DNA from: Linum tenue
Lineage: Eukaryota; Streptophyta; Magnoliopsida; Malpighiales; Linaceae
Reading direction: 5' to 3'
NCBI GenBank assembly: GCA_946122785.1
Contig: CAMGYJ010000009.1
Span: 22,603,633-22,667,632, forward strand
DNA: 64,000 nucleotides
Part shown: positions 12,240-24,301 of the stretch, piece by piece
Position numbering within the stretch: position 1 is the stretch's first letter
Layout: each line of letters opens with the position of its first letter
The notes under the pieces: generated by a model
Databases searched by the model: none
What the model was told of the DNA's origin: nothing
What the model saw: the letters and a program-made list of their open reading frames with translations, nothing else
Program-made: the position numbers and the translations under genes

Positions 12240-13179
12240 TTGAAGATAACATATAGTTTCAACTCGGAGCAGAACATCATCATATGTCGATCCGGGAGTT
12301 CACTAGAGCGATGGACATCTACCCGACGAGTTTCATTGATTCATCTAATGACTTGCTACCTTGACAAGGGAATCCGACTTCCCTTGTTTCAAGAAGTTTT
12401 ATGAGAATGAAGTCAAGAAATCCGATAGTGGACAATGTGATGTGAAGTTATCAAAAGCCAGTGAGGTGAAGCCAGCATGGAGACTCATACACCACGTGAT
12501 CCCTAGATCCGTGGGAGGGAAAAACAGGAGTAAAGGCAACCTAACCGCTCGAGGCATCACCTTGTTTCATAGCATGCATATTCTACTGTCTCTTCATCTC
12601 GGGTTGTCTATCTTATCTATATTCAAGAGCTATGAGACAGATCACCGACTTGCCAGATATTTCTAAGTTCACTTCGAAGCCGTTCAATTTCGAATGGATG
12701 GACGGACCATTCCTATGTCCTTCGAGGTTTTGAAGTGAAAGGTTAAGGTGCTACACATGAGCAATGATGGCATTTGGGGGGGTCAAGGATTCCCATTTCC
12801 AACCACCAATACTTTGGAGATGGAAGGGACAATTTTTCGGCTTCCGAAAGTTAGAATGGCAAGGGACCGAAGAGGTTTGGCAACCGAGGAAGATCAAGAA
12901 GAAAGTGTGCATGAAGGAGGAGATACGCCTATTCCCACTCTCCAACTGATTCACCCACCGAGCAACAATGCAAGGGATTATAGAATTGAGGCAATGATAG
13001 TGGGCATCCTTCACAATCAACAAATGGAGAAGCAGGCGCAACTCCACATCATGGCGTGCATCCACGTGATCATCGAGAAGATGAATATTCCGATCGACGA
13101 TGTATCAGCCACATTCAACCGCTTCACCTCTCCAACACCTCTACACAATGAAGAAGAAGGACCCTCCGAGGAGGAATGA
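12240..13179 (+). pseudogene. 3' ORF of the Athila-like element (env-position / plant transposon protein), broken
   Basis: 12240-12666 shows, in shifting frames, a REFTRAMDIY block and KPAWRLIHHVIPRSVGG (ordinarily a 'R-IH----RS--G' motif in 3' ORFs of Athila-type elements). After more disruptions, 12748-13179 is a 143-codon open stretch whose C-terminal part is acidic (ending EEEGPSEEE). Function of this ORF in the family is unknown; it sits where a retroviral env would be. Confidence 0.6.
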
Positions 13180-14712
13180 GTTCTAGGCATCCAGGGTCTA
13201 GGTTCTATCTTTTCTTTTTCTTTATTCCAATTAAAACAATGTTTAATTATCACTTTAATTTCTTTCTACTTTTTGTACTTTAATTACGCTAGTAATCATA
13301 GTAGTAGCTCCTATTTTATATACTTATATATCGTATCTATAACTCCTATTCTTTCTCCTCTATCTTATGCGCTTTATCATTGTGAAAACCACCAGGAAGA
13401 CAAAGACTACACTTGTGAACTTTCACCAATTCACAACCCGACCTATGGTAACATTCACGATCTTTCCTTTGGAAACTCCCATATTGATGACAATGTGTTG
13501 CTTAAGTGGAGGGGTGGGGGGGGGGGATGTTTGTGTTTGTTTGAATGTCTATCATGATTGGTTGAACCGTTGATTGCTAGCATTTTCCCTCGTTTGTGAA
13601 TGTAAGACGTTGATAAACACTTGTGGGAGTCTGTGTTAGTAATCGTTTTTATGTTATGGTGATGAATGGTGAAATTTTAGTGTTTTTGGAACCTTGAATG
13701 CTACACCAATTATTTTTTCAAATTTGAGGGTTCCAAAACACTTTGTCCTTGCAATTACCTACTCGATGTGCTTTGACTTGATTAGATGGATTGATTTTTG
13801 GTGCATCTTAGGTTATAGTTGCATAGTTTGAGTATCTGTACGTGAGGGATTCTACTACTTTCTTCCTCTTTTGTGAGTCGATAATTTTTGCTACCTTAGG
13901 AAGGCATTGTGTGCGGGATTCTCTTCTTTATGTGAACTAGGAAAATTTTCAATTTGTGCTTAAAAATAGGAAAAAAGGTTCTCACGTGAGTGGCAACCGG
14001 GCAAAGAATTAAGATCAACCATAAAAGGATTGTTCTCTTGGCTCAGAGTGCCCTTCGAGGATGTGTTTGGGGTTCACATAGCTTTATTGCATCCCGATCA
14101 TCTATTACTACTAACCACCCCCCAAACACCTCTCCTCCTCACGGAATTGTATTCTAAGGACCAAAGGTACCTTTTAGAGATTCACGAGACCTCATAACTC
14201 TCGTTTATACTCGACATGTGTGGCAACCCAATGTGTAGTGCAGGCTGAGACGTGGTACTCGGGCTAAGACGAATCCGACCATCAACTTCCCCACATGTGA
14301 ACTTGAAAGGGAAGATAATGATTCATCCGCTCTTGGTCATGAGGGAGAGATTCTATTATGCAAAGAAATTTTTTTTTGCAAAGGTTCGGTGCAATGTGCA
14401 TAAACGAAGAAAAAGGAGACTGAAAAATGACAAATCTTACCCCAAAAGGAAGAATAAAATCACCTCCAATAGGTTCTAGTAGTTGTTTGTTGTCTGAGAA
14501 TCCCCCTGAGCACATTTTTTTATGATTGGCCTAAGGTAGTAGATATGGTACTCACACGAGAGTTTGTGCTTGAACAGTAGGAAGGTAGTAGCGTTTATTC
14601 ATCCCTGTATACTCTCAACTATGCAATGAATAACTAGCATGCATACCTCATTGATTCATCTATCATATTGCATTAGCTTTGAGTAGGTTTGCTTGGGGAC
14701 AAACAAAATCCT
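13180..14712 (+). other. 3' untranslated region of the Athila-like element
   Basis: Long non-coding 3' region, usual in this lineage. A G-rich tract at about 13504-13527 (AAGTGGAGGGGTGGGG and further Gs) mimics the polypurine tract about 1.2 kb upstream of the real one. Confidence 0.6.
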
Positions 14713-14727
14713 AAGTGTGGGGGAGTT
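14713..14727 (+). other. Polypurine tract
   Basis: AAGTGTGGGGGAGTT ends immediately before the TGATAACACC start of the 3' LTR. It primes plus-strand DNA synthesis. Confidence 0.85.
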
Positions 14728-16281
14728 TGATAACACCAAACTTGGTGTTATTTACTTACATATCTAGGTATGTTTTGTGCCAATTCATGTGTTAAAATGC
14801 GTGAACATCGTCAATACATCCCTATTGCGTTCCTATTTGATTTTGATGTAGGGTGTATTAGTCAATATGAGCAAATTAGATGCAAAACAAGGTCACAAAT
14901 GTAGAGAAGGGGCAGATAGCTAAAGATAGTGGCTTATAAGCCAAAGATCACGGCCGGGATCACAAGTCGTGAAAACCAGCTGAAGATTGAGGCCCGGAAG
15001 CTAAAGATCACAACCGCAATCTTGGAGGCTTAGGGCGCGAACTTCGCATGGAGGGAGCCTTGAAGAAACAAATAGTTTCCCCAGTCGCATCACGGCCAGC
15101 GTTCATATTGCCCACGAAAAGATCAAGGCCTCGACTCACGGATCGCGACCGCGAAGTCAACCCACAATCTTCCCCTTTCCTCAGGCATCGATGACTGCGT
15201 TTCGAGATAACAGCTCAGAGACCAAAGATCCCGCCCGCGATATTCTTTTTCAGGCCGCAAACTTCCCTGTGTCCAGAGTGCCTATAAATAGAGGACCCCT
15301 TTCACCATTTTATGAGAGGTGATTTTGAGAGAAATTTTTTGGTTATAGAGAGAGAGAAGAGAGAAACGCTGAAAGAAGGAGAAGGAGTAGAAGGAGGAGC
15401 TAGGAGCAAGGAGGATCTTTCCCGACTTCAAGTCTTCTTCTATTTCTACCATGTATCTTCTTCCCTCCTTTATGGAGTAGTCCTCTCAGGTACTAGGGGT
15501 TCTAATCCCCAAACCCTAGTTTTAGGGTTTATTTTGTATATATAAATGTTTTAGGGATTGAATGAATGAATGTGTTTGCCTAGTTGATTTTAATTCCACT
15601 CTTTCCCAAATGATGACGCTTGGGCAACTGGCCCAAACCTCCCCTCTTAGTCTGCTTTATGCTACTGTGCTGGGTATGGAGTTCTAGGGTTAGACGGGTA
15701 TGCGCCATCTGGCGAGTTTAGGTTAGATGTTTGAATAGGGGCCTATAGTGGTCGAAGCGACCATACCCCTGCTATAAGTGGCTTTCCTAGGTGAAAACCG
15801 AGATAAAACCTCGATGTGGACGGTGGATAGTGTCCATTCAAATTAGCCATAAACTTAATTCTCCATATATGATAGCCTAGATCGAGGTGACTGGAACATG
15901 GGTTTAGGGGATGCATACTCGGAGGTGTGTGGATAACGAAGAAGGTCCACGGAAAAGAGCTCACTTACCACATTCGATGACCCTAGACATCTATATATGC
16001 ATAGTGACCCTAAGCTAGGGGGAGGATTAGTCCCCGAAGTACCTACTTTTATCTTTGATAATCTTTAGACTCGAGTTTACTCATATCCTCCATTCAAAAT
16101 CTTAAAAACCGATTAACTAATTAGCAACTAGGTGGGAAGTAGGCTAGGGTAATAGGACTCGGTTAGAATACGACATTCATTACCACTATATGGCAATGAT
16201 GTTCTAGGTTAAACTGGGCCTAGGATGGGGTAGTTGTGGATACGCACAAACCTCTGACAAAAACCTGCACGGATGTAAGTG
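14728..16281 (+). repeat. 3' LTR of the Athila-like element
   Basis: Matches 6215-7786 with scattered substitutions, many of them CpG to TpG/CpA (for example the palindrome, here decayed at 15004-15023). TATA box at 15283-15290. The last few bases before the expected CA end are not conserved. Confidence 0.8.
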
Positions 16282-17446
16282 CTTTCCATTCATAATCATT
16301 AATAACATCATTTATGGAAGACAATTAATTTCTCCCATAATTTGATTTAGTGGATTATATTTTTTTTCATTTGAAGTTGTAATTCAATTTTTTTTTCACA
16401 AAAATCAGATAACTTGTGTTTTTTAAAATGACATCCACTTTGAAATATTTTTGAATAAAAAATATTGAGACATATATTACTAGTCTATGTTCTAGTGATA
16501 ATGCTTGATAGTACATAAAATTATACCATGGTGGTATAGCAGTGTACCATGGTGGTATGGGTATATCATAATGTAGAATGATTGTATACATAATAGTAGA
16601 AATATACTAATCGTCATTTACCAATTACCATCTTTTATCAACGTATACCACCAGTTACCACCATATACTAGGGTGATATATTTGGTCCTGAGATGTTTTT
16701 ACTCAGAAATATGTGATTCAGTAGATCACAATGAACTTGTTCCTTCTATGTAATTTTTTTATGTTTTGAGTGAAAACAAAGGTGATACAGAGTGATACAA
16801 TGTCGCAATAGGGTGGTAATGAGTGGTATGAGTGGTACAAAATGTTTTCTCTCGAAATATATTGAATTGTTTTAGATCATAACAAACTCATTATATTTGT
16901 GCAAATTTCTTTAAAATCCAAGTGAAAACAAGAAAAAATAAGCCAATTAAAAAGCAGGAAAAATAAAAAGCATTTTAATCTCAACCTTTATATTTAACCA
17001 CATATAAAACCAAGAGACCTGGTTATGCACCCTACCCTAGGCTCAAATTCAATAAATATAATATATCCACTAAAATATCCAATTAATTCTATACATTTAA
17101 ATACATATCCAATTGGATTGGTAGATAAATGAATTTGATTAATGGATTGCTGATAAATTACAATTCAACATCTTTATTTTTTATATTTATAATTTGGCAC
17201 ATACAAATTATTTTCTTATGAAAATATCATTGAAAAACTAAATTTTGGTTCGTAAATTTTTATTATGATATTTTAGTACTTCAAATTTTAAATTTTTTCA
17301 TATTGGTCAAATGTTTAGATATAACTTGGATGCATGAAGCCAATCCATAAATCCAGTTTATCTAATTTGTGAATCCATCAATCCATTTGATCCTAACTCA
17401 TGAATGCACTAATCTACTGACTCGCCTTTACCGTCACACTAGAAAA
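16282..17446. repeat. AT-rich stretch with a dispersed repeat (16370-16960)
   Basis: No gene. The part from about 16370 to 16960 recurs in inverted orientation at 58980-59620: shared landmarks are AATCAGATAA, 'ACTAGTCTATGTTCTAGTGATAATGCT'-like sequence, repeated ACCATGGTGGTA, and TCTCGAAATATATT followed by 'TAGATCATAAC-AACTC'. 17040-17440 is AT-rich with 'AATCCA' rich segments in both orientations. Confidence 0.6.
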
Positions 17447-18775
17447 TGGCCAAGTGCAACCACCTACTAGTGCGTAGTATAGCGGGTTTGGGTTTTAATG
17501 TCAACCTGGGTCCTAAGCGTGATGACTACTCCGCGAATTCTTATTATTTAGCAGTGAAAGTGTAATGAAGGTCCAAGTAAACAAATAAGCAACGCAGTAA
17601 AAGGTTGTTTTCAAGTTGAGAGAGATCACCCGGATATGATTCCCCCTAGACTGCAGTTAAGCCAGATCATAATTTACCAAGTCCGAATTCAAAGATAGTT
17701 ATAATGCGGGAGGTTCTTAAACAGTCTGCAGTCTCGACTAAAGGTCTCAAGACCCTCTCAATCTGAGTCCGCAGCGGGAGACTAACCTCCACCGGAGTAA
17801 ACAGATTGAGGCCCTAACGAACCAAACCTCCTCTACCGAAGTAAATCCGGTACAGAATAGTGAATTGACTCCTCGACTAAATTCGTCAATTCACTACCTT
17901 CAATCAAGGGTGCTCTATCAACCTAGGCAGATATTCTCTTTCTAGGTCAAAGCAGAAACAACAGGAATTTGATCAGGATTCATGCCATTCAATAAATCAG
18001 ACCTCAATTGAATATAATCAAATCAATGGATTCATACTTGGGTTCATACAATCAGACCTAACATACAAATCTAGGGTTCTTCATGCCCAGGTGAATGTGG
18101 AAGCTACTCCATGGAGAGAGAAGCATACTCTAGCTCAGAAGCAGAAAACATGCTGTAAAGAATGGGGTTCTGCTTCTGGTCGACAATCAGCACTTCTCCA
18201 AGCGTTATCCGGACCCCACTGATGATGAAGATCGATCTAAGGCGCTTGGGAACTCTGGTTCCTCGCTTTCTCTCTCTAGGTATCACTTTCTTTCTCTAAA
18301 ACTCGGAACCCTCTCAAAATTGGCCTTCTTTCCCTCAAAAGTCAGCTGCTCGCGATCCCCGGCCATAATCCCCGGTCGGGTATTTCAGGTGCCCGGCGGG
18401 GGATTTTGAAAAGCTGCGCATAGGTGAAGGCCTTAATACCCGATTGAGGTCAAGAATACCCGATCGGGTATTTTTGCTCTCTGGCCGGGACCCATTCTGT
18501 TTCTCGACGTCCAAAATCGACTTCCCCGGCCTCCTCAGAATTTTATCCGGTCGGGTATTATTGCTCATGGCCAGGTATTTTCCTCCTCCAGCACCCTTCA
18601 ACTCAAACGTCATCCTTTTGACCCGAAACTTGTTCCTTCGCCTTAACGTTAATGCCAAGCCTTGAAATATGATATAAACACACAACCTAGCGTGAATTCG
18701 GCTCAAAACACGAGAATCAACATCTCAAACGGCTCAAGAATAGGGGTACAAACATGTGTAATTATTGGTCTATCA
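17447..18775 (-). repeat. 3' LTR of the minus-strand Gypsy element
   Basis: The right edge is fixed by the adjacent polypurine tract. The left edge is set by the shared TGGCCAAGTG start with the related LTR at 63044. It shares blocks such as GATTCCCCCTAG and 'TTCAATAAATCA-ACCTCAATTGA' with 63044-64000 at moderate identity. Confidence 0.7.
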
Positions 18776-18792
18776 AATTCCCCCACACTTAA
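18776..18792 (-). other. Polypurine tract of the minus-strand Gypsy element
   Basis: On the - strand TTAAGTGTGGGGGAATT precedes the LTR start TGATAGACC. It nearly matches the tract at 14713-14727. Confidence 0.75.
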
Positions 18793-20100
18793 CCGTTTGC
18801 TTGTCCCCAAGCAAACCTAACTCAAACCAATGCAGCTCTCCAGACCTCTATAGCAATAGACAACCCCAATCGTCGGTAGAGGATTTCCTAGATCATATAG
18901 CAGCTTACGAGGTCAACTGGTCTTCTAAGAAGTTTCCTATCTCTCTCAATGCGAGTACTAGACTCAAGCCAGGATCATGAGAAGAAGTGGAAATAAGACA
19001 GCCAGTTCATGGATAAGGGGACTCACACCATTCACAACCAATGACTCATTGTCCCGGGGTGCTCTTTCACTTCATTTCACCTTTGGAACCCCTTTTTTGC
19101 ACTTTCATTTTACACTTCTCTTTTGTTTTTTTTCATTCACTTGGTGGGGGTTCCAACTGCAGTCTTGTGCACGGTCGACCCTTATTAGTCGAGCAAGAGC
19201 AATTACTGTACATCTGGCGCTCGCCAGAATACTTCTTTTAACTCCTTTACCTCAACTCGTGTAGAGGGTCAATGAAATTAAGGGGGGTCGGAAGCTCTAT
19301 CCGTGCCCTTAAAAACACATCCTCGAGTAGGCAAACCATTCAACGGGTGGAAGTTGTACTTGTACTAGAGACAGTTTAGCTTCACCTTTTAGAAGTACCC
19401 CACTAAGGATCACTAAAATCTCTTCCAAAACCCGATTTTGTGCAATGAACGGTGCCACACACTTTGGGCTTACCCCAGGTTTAAGATTGCAATGATTTCG
19501 ACATGGAGGTCCAACTGTTTTTCATTTCCCACATGAGCACCATGTTTCCCACACGAGTTCATGAGCACCATTACCACATGAATTCAACAGTCTTAGCTCC
19601 ACTAATTCACAAAATCAACTGGCACAACAGAGAGCTAGATAGGAAAAATCTTATACTTCAACATCCTCCATAGTGCTACACGACCTCCCTTGGTTACACA
19701 TTACTATAGAGATTGTCAATTCAAAGCATAATGAGCAGGCAATTTGCAAGGAAACACGTACTTGGAGCCCTCAAATCGAGATTTGGACAGTGGACTAGGC
19801 TCTAAGCACACAAACAGATCTAATGCAGTCAAAATAAAAACATCCCCCCCACCCACACTTAAGTTCGACATTGCCCGCAATGGAGAAGAGGGAAGGATAA
19901 GGGGAACGATGTTACCGGTGTGCACGGACTGCATGAGACTGGAGGGGACCAGTCTGAGTGAAGAGGACTGGAGAGTGGACCAGTCGGCGCAAAGGCACAG
20001 CTAAAGGGAACACAAAAACTCAGCCACAATACGTTAGGTCTAATTATCATCCCAATAGTACATCATCCAAAAGAAAAGAAAAGAAACAAAAACACAAGAC
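18793..20100 (-). other. 3' non-coding region of the minus-strand Gypsy element
   Basis: Mostly without long frames. At 19845-19862 the - strand carries CTTAAGTGTGGGTGGGGGGG, a second polypurine-like tract about 1.1 kb upstream of the real one. Confidence 0.5.
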
Positions 20101-21262
20101 AGTTTGCACCCCCGAATCAAACAAAAGCAACACAAGACGGGCCACGAGTACAGCCTACTCGAGCCCGGTGAATTCGATCTGGTCCATGAGGTCGTCAACC
20201 CCATCTTTCGGTGATGGCAGGGGTGGTGAGTGGTCCCACCGGGTGGTCCAGTGGTGCTCCTGAGGCGGGTGGCATGACTGGAGTAGGTGCTCCTGGTACT
20301 CCATCATCCGGCGGCTACGTTCCCGCTCTCGCTCGATGCGAGCACTAGTGACTCCCAGCTGAGCCTCCATCCGGTCGAGGCGCTCGTCCACAACCGTCAT
20401 CCGTGACTGGTACTCGGCCTGGTGGGCCGAATAGTGCTAGTAGAACTGGACCTGATGGTCCATGAGCTACTGGTTCTGGAGCCCGAGCTACTGAAACTGG
20501 AGCCCCATCTGCTGGAACTGCTCCGTGAGAAGTCCATCGACGGGCCAGAAGCCATCGATGGACCAGAAGGACTAGAGGAGGACTCGCCTCTCTCGGATCT
20601 CCGTCGTGGCTGAAGGTCCCCTGGTGGGATAGCGGGGGCTCCGACTCATCAGCATCCATGGCCCCGCCATCATCATCATCATCCTCGGCCTCCTCCTCGC
20701 CAATGTAGTCCTCGTCTTCCTCATCCTCATCACGATCTGCATGCTCCTTGGGAGGCAGAGACAACACATCCACCCAGGAGCGCGCTCCATCAGAGGCCAG
20801 TAGAAGCACGTTATGGAGCACCTCCCGGCCGAGGGGGGTGGACCCGCCCCGTGCTGAAGCATCCGCGAGTCCCTCCAGGTCAATCTCGAAGTGGCGCGCC
20901 AGTCGGGTGATCAGGGGACCACAGAAGAGGTGGTTGGGTTTCCCGTGGCACCTAGAGAAGGTGGTGGCCACGAAAAAACCCAAATGTAACATGTGCTCCA
21001 GGTTCCCCATTGAGTACATAGCGTAGAGCACCCGCTTCGGGATCTTGTGCAAACCAGTGGCGTTGGGGACGATCGAGCGGGTGATCAGCAGGTTCAGGAT
21101 GTGCCACTACGACCTGATGGTGGAGACGTACGTCTGGCCGGCGTTGAAGTAGTCCGCCCTGTAGGCGCGTCGAGCTATCTCGCGGTAGAACATATCCTGG
21201 TTCCAGTCCTTCGGGTGTGGGATCTCTACCTCATGGTAGAACATATCCTGGTTCCTCTCCCT
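20101..21262 (-). pseudogene. 3' ORF of the minus-strand Gypsy element ('plant transposon protein' type), truncated
   Basis: The open frame 20345-21052 encodes HKIPKRVLYAMYSM, then LGFFVATTFSRC, LFCGPLITRLARHFEIDL, an acidic run rich in D and E, and a proline/alanine-rich tail. Upstream (21053-21262) the same protein is recognisable (HPKDWNQDMFYREIARRAYRADYF) but a stop at about 21106 interrupts it. The segment MFYHEVEIPHPKDWNQDMFYREI shows a small internal duplication near 21190-21255, right at the truncation. The last part (20155-20400, another frame) is a charged helical region. Role in the element is unknown. Confidence 0.7.
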
Positions 21263-22204
21263 TCTCTCTTGCTTTAACCCGTGAAAGTTGAAAGGGCATC
21301 ATCAGTATTTCTTGGAGACTGTCGGCAACCCATCCTTCCTCCCTGTTTCCCCCCTTTTTTTTTTCTTTCTTCTCTTTTCCAGTTTCATGTCATTTATTCC
21401 TTATTTTCCCTCTCTTTGATTTTTCATTTTCCAGTCATGGATTGGCTTTGTTCTTCCACTTTGTGGGTGTCTTTCCTCCCCTTAATTGGGTTGGGATTTT
21501 ATCCTCTGATTTGATATGTTCGATCTGGATATGCTGCTGAACTTAGATGCAAAGGTGGTCAGATCTCTTTGATTTCGGCTTGTCTTCTCCTCCTCTCTTC
21601 CTTCATCTACCTCCTTGTTTCACCATGTAGATTTGGGTGGTCCAGAGATGTGGCTCTCAGCTATGGCCTCGGAGGGAAGATCTTAAAGACAGAAGGACAC
21701 CACCATGGCCTGTCACCGACCGCTCTCTCGACCAGAAGTTGCTCGCTTTGATTTTGTCAGTGGAGAGCTACTGGAGTTTGATTCGGCGAGGCGTTTGTTG
21801 GGGCTTTTCATGCTCTCTCGTTGTCCTCAGTCTGGGGTGGTTGACGCCGACTTGCCTTTCTTGATGCTTGGTCGTCGTCCATGGCTTGTGGTTGTGGGAG
21901 AAAGGTTTGCTAGGTGATGCCAGCGGCGATGACGGTTTCATGGTCAAACCATAGGAAGCTAGGATTTGTGATCAGGACTCGGGTTGGGCTTTGACTAGGG
22001 CCTATTGGGTCTCGAGTCGGTTGTTGGGTCTTGATCATTGCTCCTTGGGTGTGTAATGTTTGTATGTTGTTTACGTACTTTTTCCTCTGGACTTGACTCA
22101 TTTGCAATCAAAATTAACCTGTCAAAAAAAGATGGCCAAGGATATGTTACAAGACCAACTTCAGCTGCGATCTCATAGGTCGATTGAGCCGACCACTAAA
22201 TATT
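21263..22204. other. Possible LINE/retroposon remnant ending in an A-tract
   Basis: The sequence from about 21300 (pyrimidine-rich) to 22130 ends ...TCAAAATTAACCTGTCAAAAAAAG, which looks like the 3' end of a + strand non-LTR retroposon. Open frames of 60-77 codons overlap one another and match nothing I know. No reverse transcriptase is visible. Confidence 0.35.
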
Positions 22205-22213
22205 ATTAATTTA

Positions 22214-22707
22214 GGGTTATAGGTATAATATGCCCCTCTACTATGACGTTTTATCAAACATGCCCCTCTATATTTTTTACATCAAATATGCCCCTGTACT
22301 TTGAAAAATTATCAAACATGCCCTTCTGTTAAAATTTTCATTGAAAAAATCGTCAATCGTGGTTGAACCGAGATTTAGATGACCCGACATCGGCAAATGG
22401 GAGGGAAAATGTCAGTTTTGTCACCTGTTTTATTTCCCTGGGTCTTTTCAAAGTGAAATTATTTGAATGATTTGATTATACAAAAAAAACGAAAAAAATT
22501 CTAAAGTGAATTTATTATGGATATTTTAGTCATTTGTGTCGTCCAAACTAAAGTTCGGCCTTGGTTAACGGTTTTTGGATGAAAATTTAACAAAAGGGCA
22601 TGTTTGATCATTTTTACAAAGTACAGGGGCATGTTTGATGTAAAAAATAGTAGAGAGGCATGTTTGATGAAGCGTCATAGTAGAGAGGCATATTATACCT
22701 ATAACCC
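22214..22707. mobile_element. Mutator-like MITE upstream of AGAMOUS
   Basis: A 494-bp element with terminal inverted repeats of about 130 bp beginning GGGTTATAGGTATAATATGC. It is flanked by a perfect 9-bp target duplication, ATTAATTTA (22205-22213 and 22708-22716). No coding capacity. The TIRs contain three spaced 'CAAACATGCC(C/T)' units. It lies about 1.3 kb upstream of the AGAMOUS TATA box. Confidence 0.9.
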
Positions 22708-22716
22708 ATTAATTTA

Positions 22717-23988
22717 TGTATTGTCTTTTATTAGTTTTTTATGGAACCCTATCCAACAAAACTTTTACAAAATCTCATCACCCACTCTCCATTTCATTCT
22801 CTATTTAATAGTCTAGATTAATTTCATACAAAAAAGTAAGACGAGTGGACGGTAATTCCGTCACCCCTCTGATTTATTTTTTCACTGGCCGACACGTATT
22901 AGAGAAGAGAGAGATTATGTTTTCAAATCCCTATTTTTCTTAATCTGACCCTATGGCATTCGTTTTAAGTTGGAATTTGGAATTTTTTTTTATAGAAAGA
23001 TCACATTAATCATGAATTCATGATCTACACATTAATTAGATCTATTTTGCTATATTTTGAGAAAAGAAAAAAAAAGAATTCTTCAAAACACGTGTCGATT
23101 ATTGTATTACCACTATAATATCATCATGATATGACAGTGGCATTATAACACATCTCCTTCATTTTAACTAAGAAATTAAAAGATATTGTATAGGAAGAAC
23201 ACATGATGTAACATTCACAAATTAATATCCATTTTGTTATTGTTTTATCACAAATAAGACCTTATACCAGCTTCATATCAGTATCATATCATAATATATT
23301 ATACCAGCTTACAAATTGATATAATACTGATATAAGGTTATCAAATTATTTTGTTAAACGTAACACCTCATACTAACATCATATCACTATTATACCAGCT
23401 TCCTCATACGTTTTGGTGAAAACGATACAAGCTAGCATATAAACTGATTATACCCCAACCGGATCATACCACTTGTTAAATCATTGCAATAGTATAAATC
23501 GGTTGACAACCTTCTCCTAAGCAATATCTTAATTACCAAATTGCAAATTTCCCAAAGACAAAGATATCATAACTTCTAATGGGTTAAAACACATTCAGAA
23601 TAAGTACTATTTTACGGGGAAGGCAGAGAAGGTATTGCTGTCTTAGCATAAAGCATAGAAGGGATTGATTCTTGAAGAGCTCGAGTTTTAAATCTGTAAA
23701 GGCCGATTAACAGAATTAGTATCCAGCTAATGACCCTTTTCAAGCATATTGTTCTTCAACAATCAACACATACACCACTCAATAATCGAAAGATGAAAAA
23801 GAACCTAAAATCACACTCACGAGATAAAGTAAGAAAAGGAAATAACTTAATTAGGAGAGAGTAAACACTAAACACTGAACTAAACCAAATAGACAAGACA
23901 ACAATAATACAAATTGATATCAAGGAAATAATTTTGTGTTTCAATGTTTGGGGGTGTGCAAGAGGGGATGAAAGGTCATTGTTTACTT
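22717..23988 (+). promoter_or_regulatory. Upstream region of the AGAMOUS gene
   Basis: No gene. AT-rich. Around 23260-23460 the words TATACCAGCTT (three times) and TATCAGTAT/ATACTGATA occur in both orientations, forming a weak fold-back (for instance CCTTATACCAG...CTGATATAAGG). The proximal promoter would lie in the last few hundred bases; I see no further element I can name. Confidence 0.4.
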
Positions 23989-23996
23989 TATAAATA
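23989..23996 (+). promoter_or_regulatory. TATA box of the AGAMOUS gene
   Basis: TATAAATA followed by a pyrimidine-rich stretch; start of transcription expected about 24020-24030, which gives a ~280-nt leader exon before the splice donor at 24302. Confidence 0.65.
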
Positions 23997-24301
23997 GACC
24001 CTCTCCTCTTATCTCCTTCTTTGCTTCCATTTTCTGCATCTCTTTCTCATCCTCCTTTACACGCAGAGATTGTTAGCAGGAAGAGAGAAGAAACCTCAAA
24101 GCTCTCCACTCTCATCTCTCTCACACCCCTTAAGCCAAATAGAGCAAAAGAAGATACCCTTAGATTAATTACCTATCATCATATATCCATCCTTCCCACC
24201 CACCAGCCAAAATCTTGCCCCTCTTCCCCCCTTACTCCCAAATCCATCATCCCTTTCTCTTTGCTCTCATCTCCTTGGGGGTCTCATTTTTCCTCCAAAA
24301 G

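Larger units (their letters stand above)
6215..16281 (+). mobile_element. Athila-like Gypsy LTR retrotransposon, internally deleted
   Basis: This ~10-kb element has two ~1.55-kb LTRs that both start TGATAACA(T/C)CAAA. Next come an 18-nt primer-binding site matching the 3' end of plant tRNA-Asp, gag, aspartic protease, a long 3' region with a further ORF, and a polypurine tract. Reverse transcriptase, RNase H and nearly all of integrase are missing between the protease (ends ~10456) and the 3' ORF. Frames are broken by stops and shifts and the LTR starts differ by roughly 10%, so this is an old, non-autonomous copy. The gag motif YNPRWRSHPNF and the tRNA-Asp site point to the Athila lineage. 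No clear 5-bp target duplication was found, because the right LTR edge is eroded. Confidence 0.85.
17447..21262 (-). mobile_element. Gypsy LTR retrotransposon, 3' part only, minus strand
   Basis: Reading on the - strand: a 3' ORF (from 21262), a long 3' region, a polypurine tract (18776-18792, CCCCCACACTTAA on +) and an LTR beginning TGATAGACC at 18775 and ending around 17447. Gag and pol are missing; the left break of the ORF falls near 21262. Lineage is Athila/Tat-like from the 3' ORF and LTR architecture, but the LTR sequence differs from the 6.2-kb element. Confidence 0.75.
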
